A stretch of DNA of 64,000 nucleotides from WLXB01 sp040221475 (GCA_040221475.1 JAVKEJ010000027.1:1-64000); one strand, 5' to 3'. Positions 28,196-37,795 are shown, counted from the first letter of the stretch. Notes: generated from the letters alone by a model not told the origin. Translations and numbers: made by a program.

Positions 28196-28849
28196 ATGAA
28201 ACTCAAACACCAGGACGATATAGATTTTATTTGGGGAACTCCCGTATTTACGTTCACGTGGCCAAATGCAACCGCAATTAATGCCGAGCTCAAGGCGTTG
28301 GTTCTTGAACGCAGGGCAAGTCAGCCCGCGCTTCACGCGAATAGCCATGAAGGCTGGCGTTCTTCTGATGATTTTCTAAAATGGCCTTCGCCTGCGGTTC
28401 ATATCTTTCAGGGATGGATCATCGAGGCTTTTAAGAAAGTGACGCAGAGCACGAGCAGAGGGCAGGATTATAGCGGCAGCATTCGCATATCCAGTTGGGC
28501 CAATGTAAATCACGCTGGCGATTTCAAAGCCGTTCACAAACATCCAAATAGTGGCTGGTCGGGCATGTACTACGTTGAGGTCCACGAACCTGAAGACAAG
28601 TTAAAAGACCTAGACTTAAAGGGCACGGGCTTAAAGAGCCAAGGCCAAATTTACTTTCAAGACCCCAGATGTGGTGCTGGGATGTGCCCAGATGCTTTTA
28701 ACTTATTTGGACAAGAGCGTAGCCTCCAACCCACGAACGGCCAGATGCTGTTATTTCCCTCATGGCTGCCACACGGCCTGTCGCCGTGCCACGGTAAGGG
28801 CGAGCGTATTTCTATTGCCTTCAACATCGCCCTCTTGGATTTGATGTAA
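28196..28849 (+). CDS. Putative 2OG-Fe(II) oxygenase (TIGR02466 family), copy 1
   Basis: This cupin-fold dioxygenase-like protein has 217 residues from the ATG at 28196 (MKLKHQDDIDF). Family motifs are HKHPNSGWSGMYYVEV, IYFQDPR, a FPSWLPHGLSP turn and the C-terminal ERISIAFN, whose Arg should bind 2-oxoglutarate. The family is common in marine bacteria and their phages, and its substrate is unknown. No ribosome site marks the start, and a TTG or ATG further upstream (28139) is possible. The second copy follows immediately. Confidence 0.8.
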   Translation: MKLKHQDDIDFIWGTPVFTFTWPNATAINAELKALVLERRASQPALHANSHEGWRSSDDFLKWPSPAVHIFQGWIIEAFKKVTQSTSRGQDYSGSIRISSWANVNHAGDFKAVHKHPNSGWSGMYYVEVHEPEDKLKDLDLKGTGLKSQGQIYFQDPRCGAGMCPDAFNLFGQERSLQPTNGQMLLFPSWLPHGLSPCHGKGERISIAFNIALLDLM

Positions 28850-28858
28850 GCGACAGAC

Positions 28859-29542
28859 ATGGTCAGCAATAATATGATCGAAAATAAGGGTTTGCGAGAA
28901 AACGGTATGCAGGCGACGGATTTCAAGTTGTCTGACGGTACATTTGTGTGGTGGACAACGCCGATTTTGAAACGGCGGTTGCCCGACACCGCTGGGGTCA
29001 ATTCTGAGTTAAAAAAAATAGTCTTGGAGCGCGCCGAATCCTCTCGCACAGTTCAAAAAAGTAACGAGGGCGGCTGGCATTCCGATGAAGATTTGCTCAG
29101 TTGGGGTGGTCCAGCGATCGCGCAGTTGCAGCGGTGGATTGTTGAAGGCTTTCAAGATTTGACCACAGCAATGTCAGGTGGCCAACCATATAAGGGAAAC
29201 TTGGAACTCAACGCTTGGGCTAATCTTAATCGTGCCGGAAACTATAACAACATTCACACCCATCCCGCCTGCGTTTGGTCTGGCGTGTATTACGTCGAGG
29301 TGGGGGATCCCCCAACCGAGCGGCATCCTAAGTCAGGTGCGATCGAATTTTTTGATCCCAGAGCGGGTGCTGAGATGGTCGCCCTGCCGGGATTACCATT
29401 TTCTCAACAGAAATTGATCAATCCGTCTTCTGGGCAGATCATCATGTTTCCAAGCTGGTTGAAGCATCTTGTTCACCCCTATTGGGGTGAACAAGAGCGT
29501 ATCTCAATTGCGTTTAATATTCGGTTGCGACCAAATCTTTAG
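28859..29542 (+). CDS. Putative 2OG-Fe(II) oxygenase (TIGR02466 family), copy 2
   Basis: This 227-residue paralogue of the preceding gene starts nine bases after its stop. It shares the order HTHPACVWSGVYYVEV, IEFFDPRAG, the FPSWLKHLVHPY turn and ERISIAFN. The two are clearly related but diverged, so the duplication is not recent. An alternative start at 28874 (ATG) would remove five residues. The gene ends 13 bases before the convergent ahcY with no terminator between. Confidence 0.8.
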   Translation: MVSNNMIENKGLRENGMQATDFKLSDGTFVWWTTPILKRRLPDTAGVNSELKKIVLERAESSRTVQKSNEGGWHSDEDLLSWGGPAIAQLQRWIVEGFQDLTTAMSGGQPYKGNLELNAWANLNRAGNYNNIHTHPACVWSGVYYVEVGDPPTERHPKSGAIEFFDPRAGAEMVALPGLPFSQQKLINPSSGQIIMFPSWLKHLVHPYWGEQERISIAFNIRLRPNL

Positions 29543-29555
29543 GGCCGCGTGAGGC

Positions 29556-30848
29556 TTAGTAACGATAAGCCTCTGGCTTAAATGGGCCTTGGGCATCCAC
29601 TCCGATGTACGCAGCCTGTTTTGGTGTCAGTTTCGTCAGTTTTGCACCAATTTTTTCTAGGTGAAGGGCGGCCACTTTTTCGTCCAGGTGCTTTGGCAAC
29701 ACGTACACTTGCTTTTCGTAGTTATCGGCATTTTTCCACAACTCGATCTGAGCCAGCACCTGGTTGGTGAAAGAGGCGCTCATCACAAAACTGGGATGGC
29801 CGGTGGCGCAGCCCAGATTCACCAAACGGCCTTCGGCCAGAAGAATAATGCGTTTGCCGTCAGGGAACTCAATTTCGTCAACCTGCGGTTTTACGTTGTG
29901 CCATTTGTAGTTCTTCAGGGCATCGACCTCAATTTCGGTATCAAAGTGACCGATGTTGCAGACGATGGCGCGGTGCTTCATTGCCCGCATGTGCTCAAGG
30001 GTAATCACATCCACGTTGCCGGTGGTCGTCACGAAGATGTCGCCCACAGGGGCCGCATCTTCCATGGTGGTGACTTCGAACCCTTCCATGGCGGCTTGCA
30101 GTGCACAGATGGGATCAACTTCTGTCACCATCACACGACAGCCAGCGTTGCGCATGGAATCTGCGGAACCCTTGCCGACGTCGCCATAGCCATTCACCAC
30201 GGCCACTTTACCAGCCATCATCACGTCTGTGGCACGCCGCACGCCATCGACCAGACTTTCGCGACATCCGTAAACGTTATCAAACTTAGATTTGGTGACA
30301 CTGTCGTTGACGTTAATGCAGGGCACTTTCAGGGTGCCGGCTTTGGCCATTTCATAAAGGCGATGCACGCCTGTGGTGGTTTCTTCGGAAATGCCGCGCA
30401 CGTCATTAAGCAGCTCCGGGTATTTCTCGTGCATGATCTGGGTCAAGTCGCCGCCATCATCCAAAATCATGTTCGGACGCCAGCCATCAGGGCCTTCAAT
30501 GGTCTGCTCAATCGCCCACCAGAATTCTTCGTCGGTCATACCTTTCCAGGCAAACACAGGAATTTCTGCTGCTGCGATGGCCGCGGCCGCGTGATCTTGG
30601 GTTGAAAAGATGTTGCAGGAACTCCAGCGCACTTCAGCACCCAACGCGGTCAATGTTTCAATCAGCACCGCCGTTTGGATGGTCATGTGCAGGCAACCTG
30701 CAATGCGTGCGCCTGCGAGGGGTTTGCTGCTGCCATACTCTTCGCGGGTGGCCATCAGGCCAGGCATTTCGGTTTCGGCCATTTCGGTTTCGTGGCGACC
30801 CCACTCAGCCAGAGAAATGTCAGCAACTTTGTAATCTGTAAAACTCAT
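29556..30848 (-). CDS. ahcY: Adenosylhomocysteinase
   Basis: It splits S-adenosylhomocysteine to homocysteine and adenosine, relieving product inhibition of methyltransferases. It has 430 residues. Motifs are GCLHMTIQTAVLIETL, CNIFSTQDHAAAAIA, the NAD-binding VVNGYGDVGKGSAD and the C-terminal FKPEAYRY. The start has AGGAG five bases upstream. I looked for an SAH riboswitch in the 140 bases upstream and did not recognise one. Confidence 0.98.
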   Translation of the reverse strand: MSFTDYKVADISLAEWGRHETEMAETEMPGLMATREEYGSSKPLAGARIAGCLHMTIQTAVLIETLTALGAEVRWSSCNIFSTQDHAAAAIAAAEIPVFAWKGMTDEEFWWAIEQTIEGPDGWRPNMILDDGGDLTQIMHEKYPELLNDVRGISEETTTGVHRLYEMAKAGTLKVPCINVNDSVTKSKFDNVYGCRESLVDGVRRATDVMMAGKVAVVNGYGDVGKGSADSMRNAGCRVMVTEVDPICALQAAMEGFEVTTMEDAAPVGDIFVTTTGNVDVITLEHMRAMKHRAIVCNIGHFDTEIEVDALKNYKWHNVKPQVDEIEFPDGKRIILLAEGRLVNLGCATGHPSFVMSASFTNQVLAQIELWKNADNYEKQVYVLPKHLDEKVAALHLEKIGAKLTKLTPKQAAYIGVDAQGPFKPEAYRY

Positions 30849-30969
30849 GGGGGCTCCTAAAGGCGTTCAGAATGTCAGGGGATGAAGTCAAAATGGCGAG
30901 AGTAATCAGGTTGGCCAGTTGAAATTTGCACCGCATATACCAGTCGACTCGGTTGTGAGCAAGCCGCTG

Positions 30970-30988
30970 CCCCCGTTCAAAACGGGGG
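30970..30988 (-). terminator. Hairpin directly after ptsI stop
   Basis: CCCCCGTT and AACGGGGG form an eight-base-pair stem with a three-base loop, touching the stop codon of the enzyme I gene. No T-run follows in the direction of transcription, so it may be an mRNA 3'-end stabiliser rather than a true terminator. Confidence 0.45.
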
Positions 30989-32764
30989 TTATACGTTTGC
31001 CATCTCTTGGATAAAGGCGTTCAGACGCTCAGAATCCGCGTCATTGGTCAGCCGCCGGGCGCGACCGGACACGGCGGAGAGGTTGAGCGCACGCACCCGC
31101 TTTTTCACCCGCGGAATACTGCCCGCAGCCATAGACAGTTCCGTGATGCCTAAGCCTAGTAGAAGTGGGGTTAAGCGTTCATCGCCGGCCATTTCGCCGC
31201 AAATCGACACAGGTATACCGGCGGCGGCGGCGGCTTCAGCTGAAAACTGGATCAGTCTCAGGACGGCAGGGTGCAGCGGATTGTAGAGGTGCGCTACGGT
31301 TTCGTCGCTGCGATCAATGGCCAGTGTGTATTGCGTTAAATCGTTGGTGCCAATGGCGAAAAAGTCGGCCTCGGCAGCCAGAGAGTCGGCAGCCAAAGCG
31401 GCCCCCGGAATCTCGATCATGATTCCAAGCGGTGGAACCGGGTCTGCAATTTTCACGCCCTTGCGTCTAAGACGGCCGGCCAATCGGGTTAAAATGCGCC
31501 GAACCTCGCGCACTTCTCCTACGGTACAGACCATGGGCAGAAGAATTCGAACCGGGCCATAGGCACCGGCGCGCAGAATAGCGGTCAGTTGTTCCATGAA
31601 GGGTTTGCGGTGGCGCAGCGAGAAACGGATGGCGCGTAATCCAAGCGATGGATTGGGGCCGGGTTCGAAGCCAAGGGCGTCACTCAGCTTGTCCGCGCCA
31701 ATATCGAGGGTGCGAATGGTCACCGGGCGTCCATCCATCCGGTCGACAACATTGCGTAGAACTTCGAACTGCTCGTCTTCCCGAGGCAAGTCAGTCCGGT
31801 TCATAAACAGGAACTCACTGCGTAGCAGTCCAATGCCGGTCGCGCCGGATTTAATGACGCTGTCGATCTCGGTTGGCAGCTCAATATTGGCCTGGAGATT
31901 TACCGCCACGCCATCTTGAGTCACCGCTGGGACCGTGCGCAATTTGTCCAGTAATCTGCGGCTGCGTAAATAGGCAGCGCGGCGCTTGCGATATTCCGCC
32001 AACGTCGCTGCCGTCGGATTGAGAATGACATACCCGGCGCTGCCATCGACGATCAACGTGTCGCCATTGCGTGCCCAGTTTGTGAGCTCCGTGGCCGCAA
32101 CAACAGCCGGCAGAGCCAAGGAACGGGCCATGATCGCCGTATGACTTTCAACGCCACCGAGTACGGTGGCCAGACCGGCCACTTGGCTCGGGTCGAGCAA
32201 AGCTGTATCCGCCGGTGACAGTTCATCGCTGACGATTACGGCATTGCGCGGCAGGGATCCAAACGCAACGGACTCTTTTTTGCCCAGACACCGCACCAAG
32301 CGGTTCCCGACCTCACGGATGTCGTCAATGCGGGTCGACAAGTAGCTGTCTTCCATAGCCGCAAAGGCTTCTTCCATCAGATTGATTTCTTTAAGAACCG
32401 CAGCTTCTGCATTGATTCGGTCTTGTTCGATGCGTTTTTCTACGCCGCGGATCAAGCGTGATCCCTTGAGCATCTGTTGATAGGCATCCAAAAGATAGCC
32501 GAGCTCTTCGCGTGCGGCACCTGGCAACTGTGAGGCCTTTTTCTGAAGCAGGTCGATTTCCCGGCTCGACTTGCGCGCAGCATTGGTCAGTCTGGCTTGC
32601 TCACGCTTGATGCGGCTCGCTGGAATGCGGACTTCTCGCACATACACGTTGTAGCGCGAATCATGACGGTACACGGTGCCAATGGCGATCCCGCGTCCCA
32701 CGGCCAATCCTGAAAACTGCCGCTCCTTGCCGCTGTCGTTGCGCACAGGGGGATCAGTCTTCAT
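30989..32764 (-). CDS. ptsI: PTS enzyme I (phosphoenolpyruvate-protein phosphotransferase)
   Basis: It takes phosphate from PEP and passes it to HPr. The 591-residue protein has the full enzyme I layout: a helical HPr-binding part, the phospho-His in GGVESHTAIMAR (His208), the PEP-binding TGIGLLRSEFLF, IMIEIPGA and FFAIGTNDLTQY, and the active Cys in SICGEMAGD. It lacks the N-terminal GAF domain of PtsP. No sugar EIIBC gene lies nearby, so a regulatory phosphorelay is likely. It overlaps the HPr gene by 11 bases. Confidence 0.94.
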   Translation of the reverse strand: MKTDPPVRNDSGKERQFSGLAVGRGIAIGTVYRHDSRYNVYVREVRIPASRIKREQARLTNAARKSSREIDLLQKKASQLPGAAREELGYLLDAYQQMLKGSRLIRGVEKRIEQDRINAEAAVLKEINLMEEAFAAMEDSYLSTRIDDIREVGNRLVRCLGKKESVAFGSLPRNAVIVSDELSPADTALLDPSQVAGLATVLGGVESHTAIMARSLALPAVVAATELTNWARNGDTLIVDGSAGYVILNPTAATLAEYRKRRAAYLRSRRLLDKLRTVPAVTQDGVAVNLQANIELPTEIDSVIKSGATGIGLLRSEFLFMNRTDLPREDEQFEVLRNVVDRMDGRPVTIRTLDIGADKLSDALGFEPGPNPSLGLRAIRFSLRHRKPFMEQLTAILRAGAYGPVRILLPMVCTVGEVREVRRILTRLAGRLRRKGVKIADPVPPLGIMIEIPGAALAADSLAAEADFFAIGTNDLTQYTLAIDRSDETVAHLYNPLHPAVLRLIQFSAEAAAAAGIPVSICGEMAGDERLTPLLLGLGITELSMAAGSIPRVKKRVRALNLSAVSGRARRLTNDADSERLNAFIQEMANV

Positions 32765-33029
32765 GGAAGCCGTCCTCTACGAGCTGGCACAAGCTCTCCA
32801 CTGCCGCTGCGGCGTCTGCGCCAGTGGCGGATAAACTGATCTCAGTTCCCGGTGCAGCGGCGAGCATCAATAGCCCCATGATAGAGCAACTTGAGACTTC
32901 CAGTTCCCCGCGTGACACGGTGACTTGGGCATCAAATTGTCCAGCTGTTTTGCAGAATTTTGCCGCCGCGCGCGCGTGCAGTCCTTTGGTATTTATGATT
33001 CTGGCGGTGCGTTGAATGGGGTCTGACAT
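32754..33029 (-). CDS. ptsH: HPr phosphocarrier protein
   Basis: At 91 residues it is the usual length. The enzyme I-dependent site is His18 (GLHARAAAKF) and the HprK site is Ser49 (SCSIMGLLMLAAAPG). Both regulatory sites are intact, which fits the hprK gene 1.5 kb upstream. It lies between the EIIA-Man gene and ptsI in one transcription unit. Confidence 0.95.
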   Translation of the reverse strand: MSDPIQRTARIINTKGLHARAAAKFCKTAGQFDAQVTVSRGELEVSSCSIMGLLMLAAAPGTEISLSATGADAAAAVESLCQLVEDGFHED

Positions 33030-33043
33030 TGCAGATTATAACT

Positions 33044-33451
33044 CTACTCGCTCTGGGCTAGCAGGGCAGAGGCCACATTGATATATTTACGCCCAGCGTC
33101 TTGGGCCTGTAGTACGGCTTTGTCCAGGGGTTCAGTTGAGCGCACCGAGGCCAGTTTGATCAACAAGGGCAAATTAACCCCGGCGATCACTTCCACATTG
33201 GCATTTTCCATAATCGAGATCGCCAGATTCGACGGTGTGCCCCCAAACATATCGGTCAGAACAACCACGCCTTTGCCAGAGTCTACTTTTGCAACAGCCG
33301 CCACAATTTCGGCACGACGTTGTTCCATATCATCGTCAGGTCCGATGCAAATACTGGCTGTTTGAGTTTGCGGGCCAACCACATGTTCAAGCGCAGCAAA
33401 CAATTCCAGCGCGAGCCGACCATGCGTTACGAGAACCATGCCAATCATCAA
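33044..33451 (-). CDS. manX: PTS EIIA component, mannose/ascomycin-type (ManX-like)
   Basis: This 135-residue EIIA-Man domain carries the phospho-acceptor His10 (LVTHGRLA) and the conserved VVVLTDMFGGTPSNLA. It stands alone, without IIB, IIC or IID domains. In alphaproteobacteria such a protein is the end point of a regulatory PTS together with HPr and HprK. The gene lies 14 bases upstream of ptsH. Confidence 0.92.
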   Translation of the reverse strand: MMIGMVLVTHGRLALELFAALEHVVGPQTQTASICIGPDDDMEQRRAEIVAAVAKVDSGKGVVVLTDMFGGTPSNLAISIMENANVEVIAGVNLPLLIKLASVRSTEPLDKAVLQAQDAGRKYINVASALLAQSE

Positions 33452-33595
33452 TGAAGCGTCCGTTTATGATGCGGTATGTCTTGTGTTTACAAGAGTACCG
33501 CGTGTGTGAGTTCAGTTATGTATCTGTGTTAAGGCCCTATTGGTCTAAGGCTCATTTTATTCAAGGTCTAATATCAAAACCAAATTCATATTACC

Positions 33596-34504
33596 TTATT
33601 GATCATTAAGGTCACGGTGGCGGAAGTCAAACGCAATCCCCTGCGACGTGAGCCATTTGGCTACCTGCTCAACGGTGTAAACAGACCGATGCCGTCCCCC
33701 GGTGCAGCCAATCGCAATGGTCAGGTAACTTTTGCCTTCTTCCCGGTAGCGTGGCAACAGTGGCATCAGTAAACCTTTAAGATGCGCCATAAACGACTCA
33801 AAGTCTTGATCGGCGGCCACATAATCACCCACGGGTTGATCGAGCCCGGATAGGGGTTTGAGATCCGGCACATAATGGGGGTTACGTAGGAAGCGCACAT
33901 CAAACACCAAGTCGGCTTCGCGTGGCAGTCCATTGCGATACCCGAAGGACACCAAATGAATATGCATGGCGCGTTCGGCTTTATCGCTAAAGGTTTTTTC
34001 TAATAGCCGTTTCAAATCTGCGGTTGTGAGGTTAGACGTATCAAGCACCAAATCCGCCGCCGCCTGGACAGGACGAAGCAAGCCACGTTCCAATGTAATG
34101 GCGCTCGCGACGGGAAGATCTCCGGCGAGGGGATGAGGCCGTCGTGTTTCTGTGAATCGCCGTTGCAAGACCTCATCGTCACTGTCGAGATAGATCAGGG
34201 TTGGCGTTACGCGGCCATCTTGCGCGCCATCAGGAGCACCCTCCTGGGCAATATGCTGTAACGCCTTGACCAGGTTTTCCGCATCGAAGTCACGGGTCCG
34301 GACATCGATGCCAATCACCAGCGGTCGGTCAGGCCCTCCACCGCGCAGCGCAGCTTCTAACAGATACACAGGCAGATTATCGACGGTTTCAAACCCGAGG
34401 TCTTCCATGGCGTTTAACGCCGAGCTTTTGCCGGCGCCCGACATGCCTGTGACGATGAAAAGGCGGACGCCCTCATCACTCAATTTCGGTGGTGTTTCAG
34501 TCAT
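33596..34504 (-). CDS. rapZ: RNase adapter protein RapZ
   Basis: This 302-residue protein has the P-loop GMSGAGKS (20-27), DLGFETVDNLP, a central LVSFGYRNGLPREADLVFDVRFL and the C-terminal GCTGGRHRSVY. In E. coli RapZ binds glucosamine-6-phosphate and guides RNase E to the sRNA GlmZ. In alphaproteobacteria its target is not settled. It starts at 34504 inside the end of hprK (eight-base overlap ATGACTGA), so it is translationally coupled to it. Confidence 0.95.
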   Translation of the reverse strand: MTETPPKLSDEGVRLFIVTGMSGAGKSSALNAMEDLGFETVDNLPVYLLEAALRGGGPDRPLVIGIDVRTRDFDAENLVKALQHIAQEGAPDGAQDGRVTPTLIYLDSDDEVLQRRFTETRRPHPLAGDLPVASAITLERGLLRPVQAAADLVLDTSNLTTADLKRLLEKTFSDKAERAMHIHLVSFGYRNGLPREADLVFDVRFLRNPHYVPDLKPLSGLDQPVGDYVAADQDFESFMAHLKGLLMPLLPRYREEGKSYLTIAIGCTGGRHRSVYTVEQVAKWLTSQGIAFDFRHRDLNDQ

Positions 34505-34946
34505 CTGAACGTTCCACAATTGCGCCAAACGCATTGATCCTGTGCGCCGCTAATTTCACTCTTGCTACGGCTGAGGGTAACAGCGCATCGATTTGAATCC
34601 TTGGCAGAGTTACGCCTTCAAGCCAACACGATAAGGACTCCGGCATACGCTGGATCTCCTCAACCGGCATCAAATCTACCACCAATCCAACCATTGCTGG
34701 CGACGTGAAGGCCATGGTGAGGATCCCGATGCCCCGGACTTCCATCTTCCCGGCGATGGTCTGTGGCGCTGCGGCAATGAGCGTGCCGTTTGTGACGCTG
34801 ACCTCGCAATAGTCGTCAGACACAAGGTTTGCGCCGTCGTCAATCAGGCGCAGGGCCAAGTCTGATTTGCCCGCCCCAGAGGGGCCGCGCAGCAGAACGC
34901 CAAGTCCGTTAAGAGACACGCAAGAGGCATGAATCACAGTCGTCAT
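34497..34946 (-). CDS. hprK: HPr kinase/phosphorylase, short alphaproteobacterial form
   Basis: It contains only the C-terminal catalytic domain (149 residues from 34946): P-loop GPSGAGKS (21-28), LVSDDYCEV, the HprK signature around EVRGIGIL and a basic end. The N-terminal domain of Gram-positive HprK is missing, as is usual in alphaproteobacteria. It should phosphorylate Ser49 of the HPr encoded here. The start is uncertain: the ATG at 34946 fits the family but has no clear ribosome site, and a GTG at 35012 would add 22 residues. Confidence 0.9.
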   Translation of the reverse strand: MTTVIHASCVSLNGLGVLLRGPSGAGKSDLALRLIDDGANLVSDDYCEVSVTNGTLIAAAPQTIAGKMEVRGIGILTMAFTSPAMVGLVVDLMPVEEIQRMPESLSCWLEGVTLPRIQIDALLPSAVARVKLAAHRINAFGAIVERSDD

Positions 34947-35149
34947 AGTCGTACTATAGTCATACTCATGATCTGAGCCTGATCTTTTGACCTGCACCTG
35001 GTCAAGCGGCACCGCTCTAAAAGCCCCAAAGTGTGATCACCCTGTTCACTGGCCGCGCATCTGATATACCCGCATCCTATCACGGTCTCTGATTCAGGAC
35101 TCATGCGTCAGGGCTTTTAAACACAAAAAGTGCGGACTCGCTCTCAGCA

Positions 35150-36040
35150 ATGCTTCTTGAAATTCTCTCTGTGATGGCCCCTGTAGGGATTTTGGCCCTG
35201 ATCGGCTTTGCCTGGGACCGCAAGGGCTTGCCTTTCGACACCAATATGGTGGCCTATCTGGTGACCAACATTGGCGCGCCGTGTTTGATTGTCTCGACCT
35301 TATTGGCCAACCGGCCGGACCCGGGTGTGATTCAAGAAATGGGCCTTGCCGCCCTTCTCGTGGTGGCGTCAGTGACCTTTATCGCCACTGTAGGACTTCG
35401 CTTGGCCGGCAAGTCGCTCAAGGTTTATCTGCCGGCTCTGACCTTTCCCAATTCAGGAAATATTGGCATTCCTCTGTGCCTGTTTGCGTTTGGTGATGAA
35501 GGCTTGGCCCTGTCCGTGGCGTTCTTTTCAGTCATGGCGTTGACCCAGTTCACCTTGGGCGTTGGCGTTGCCGCAGGCCGGATGGCCATCAAAGACGTCA
35601 TCGGAAATCCCGTTTTGTGGGCCGCCGCCGTCGCTTTTGTTTTACTGATCATAGAGGCGGCCTTGCCACGCTGGATCAGCGGCACAGTTGATACCATCGC
35701 GGGTATGGTCATTCCGTTGATGTTAATGTCTCTCGGCATTTCGCTGTCGCGTCTCAGGCCGAATGATCTGGTGCGCAGCACGGTGTATTCCGTTGCGCGT
35801 TTATGTCTGGGCTTTGCCGCTGGTGTCGGTATTTCAGCTCTACTCGGTCTTGATGGCGTGGCCCGCGCCGCTGTCATTATTCAATCAGCGATGCCAACAG
35901 CGGTGTTCAATTATCTGTTTGCGCTACGTTACGACAACCGCCCAACTGAAGTTGCTGGCATTGTTGTGGTGTCGACGGTGTTGTCGTTTATGACCCTGCC
36001 TTTTTTGCTCGCCTATGTTTTGGGCGGCCCTGGCTTGTAA
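35150..36040 (+). CDS. AEC-family (auxin efflux carrier-like) transporter
   Basis: This integral membrane protein of 296 residues has about ten hydrophobic segments. The N-terminal half has the family's FPNSGNIGIPL motif, and the C-terminal half has MVIPLMLMSLGISL and SAMPTAVFNYLFALRYD. AEC proteins export or take up small organic acids; the substrate is unknown here. It lies on the plus strand between hprK and chvG, genes that are directly adjacent in many relatives, so it looks like an insertion. A short duplication of ggcttgtaag at its stop (36033-36052) may be a scar. Confidence 0.88.
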   Translation: MLLEILSVMAPVGILALIGFAWDRKGLPFDTNMVAYLVTNIGAPCLIVSTLLANRPDPGVIQEMGLAALLVVASVTFIATVGLRLAGKSLKVYLPALTFPNSGNIGIPLCLFAFGDEGLALSVAFFSVMALTQFTLGVGVAAGRMAIKDVIGNPVLWAAAVAFVLLIIEAALPRWISGTVDTIAGMVIPLMLMSLGISLSRLRPNDLVRSTVYSVARLCLGFAAGVGISALLGLDGVARAAVIIQSAMPTAVFNYLFALRYDNRPTEVAGIVVVSTVLSFMTLPFLLAYVLGGPGL

Positions 36041-36063
36041 GTTCTGGCTTGTAAGCTCCGGGT

Positions 36064-37761
36064 CTATGAAGCAGGCAGACGCACTGTAAACACAGCGCCG
36101 CCGTCCTCCGCGTTCGTCGCGCTCAAGCTGCCTTTGTGCGCCTCGATGATTTGTTTTGAGATCGACAAGCCCAAGCCAGAGTGGGTGCCGAACTTCTCTT
36201 CTTCTGGGCGTTCCGAATAGAACCGATTGAAGATGGCGTCTTCCTTACCCGGCGGAATACCTGGGCCTTGGTCGCGCACTTTCACAGTGACATAGCCCTT
36301 GTCCGGCCCCATCTCCCGACGGCCTTGGATGAACAGTTTTCCTCCCGGAGGACTGAACGAAACGGCGTTGCCAATAAGATTACGAAACACTTGTGCCAAA
36401 CGGCCTTCCAGCCCTGAGACGGACAACGGATCATGAGAGGGTAGATCCAGATCAATGTGAGGGGCGTCTGGTTTATCTGTGGCGTTGTGAATGCTGGCTA
36501 AGGTTTCAAGTAGGGTTGTAATATTCACGGGCTCGCTCTCGGCGCGGGAAAGCTCTGCATCCAAACGTGAGGCATCGGAAATATCCGAAATCAATCGATC
36601 CAGCCGGGTGACATCATCTTGAATGATGCTCATCAACTGTTTTTGTTGGTCTGGGTCTTTGACCCGGGCGACGGTTTCCACGGCGCTGCGGAGCGACGTC
36701 AGCGGGTTTTTGATCTCGTGGGCCACGTCCGCCGCAAACTGTTCTGTGGCGTCCATGCGCTGCCACAGCGCTTCCGTCATCTCGCGCAAGGCGCTGGACA
36801 GAGCGCCAATTTCATCGCGACGTTTGCTCAGGTCGGGAATGGTGTGCTGACGGCTGCGGCCATCACGCACCAGGGTTGCCGCTTCGGCCAGACGTTTCAC
36901 CGGTCGGGCGATGGTACCTGCGAGATACAGGGACAGCAGAACCGTGACCCCAGTGGTCCAGGCAAAAATGGTAAGGATGGCACTGCGCACTTCAAACAAA
37001 CGCGATTCAACGCGGGAGTCATCTTCCGAGACGAACACTGCGCCAACAATTTGTTTATAAAATTGCACCGGCACCGCAACGGTCAGGATCTTGCGGCCAT
37101 TGGCGTCCAGCCTGACGGCATTGGCGGCTTCGCCCCGCTCTAATGCCCCAACCACCTCCATAAAATCATAGGCCGTGCCGTTGACCTCTTCCACATAGGG
37201 GTCGAGGTCTTCGCGCGAGCCGATAATGGCTTCGGTCCAATCAAAAGCCTCACGCAGCCAGCGGGTCAGGGTGTCTTCTTCGATCTCGGCTAAGTCGACA
37301 ACGCGGACTTCACCACCCGGTCCGCGCAGCAACCGGCTGTCAGCGATCATCGCGCCACCGGTGCCATAGAGCCGGGCGCGTACGTTCGCTAGGCCAGCCA
37401 AACGGCGCACCAATTGTTGGGCGTTGGGGCGGTCAATGCGCCGGGTTGCGCCCGCGGGCATGAAGGCACCGAAGGCTTCGCTTTCGGTTTCGATCACCAC
37501 CGCCCCTTCGCCAATTGAGGCGGCGATCAATTCGCCCTCGGTGCGCAAAGCATCCAATTCCGTGGCAATGAGCGATTGCTCGTACTCGTCGAGAAACAAC
37601 AGACCCAGGCCCAGCAGCACCGGCGCGACCAAATTGACCGCCAGCACACGCCGGGTCAGCAACGTCAGTCCCAAGCCGCCATTGCCGACCCGGCGTGTGC
37701 TGGCGCGCTTGTTGCTGCGTTCGGTCGTTGGGGAAATGCGAAAGTCTTGGTCGGCGCGCAC
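36064..37761 (-). CDS. chvG: Sensor histidine kinase ChvG
   Basis: This is the membrane sensor of the ChvG-ChvI envelope/acid response system. The 565-residue protein has a cytoplasmic basic N-terminus, TM1 (38-58), a periplasmic sensor domain (60-258), TM2 (259-281), HAMP (282-335), and a complete kinase core: His348 in VAHEIKNPLTS, the N-box NLIGNAVSF, DQGPGIP and GLGLSISKQ. All catalytic residues are present, unlike the PAS protein at 25.6-28.0 kb. The chvI gene lies 34 bases upstream. Confidence 0.94.
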   Translation of the reverse strand: MRADQDFRISPTTERSNKRASTRRVGNGGLGLTLLTRRVLAVNLVAPVLLGLGLLFLDEYEQSLIATELDALRTEGELIAASIGEGAVVIETESEAFGAFMPAGATRRIDRPNAQQLVRRLAGLANVRARLYGTGGAMIADSRLLRGPGGEVRVVDLAEIEEDTLTRWLREAFDWTEAIIGSREDLDPYVEEVNGTAYDFMEVVGALERGEAANAVRLDANGRKILTVAVPVQFYKQIVGAVFVSEDDSRVESRLFEVRSAILTIFAWTTGVTVLLSLYLAGTIARPVKRLAEAATLVRDGRSRQHTIPDLSKRRDEIGALSSALREMTEALWQRMDATEQFAADVAHEIKNPLTSLRSAVETVARVKDPDQQKQLMSIIQDDVTRLDRLISDISDASRLDAELSRAESEPVNITTLLETLASIHNATDKPDAPHIDLDLPSHDPLSVSGLEGRLAQVFRNLIGNAVSFSPPGGKLFIQGRREMGPDKGYVTVKVRDQGPGIPPGKEDAIFNRFYSERPEEEKFGTHSGLGLSISKQIIEAHKGSLSATNAEDGGAVFTVRLPAS

Positions 37762-37795
37762 GCGATCATCCTTGACTGGCGCCGTCGCGGCAGGG

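Noticed and set aside
29661..30605. 314-codon plus-strand frame opposite ahcY
   Set aside because: It is an antisense shadow of a strongly conserved enzyme gene.
30849..30969. SAH or SAM riboswitch upstream of ahcY
   Set aside because: I could not match the conserved core of either class. Only a normal ribosome site is evident.
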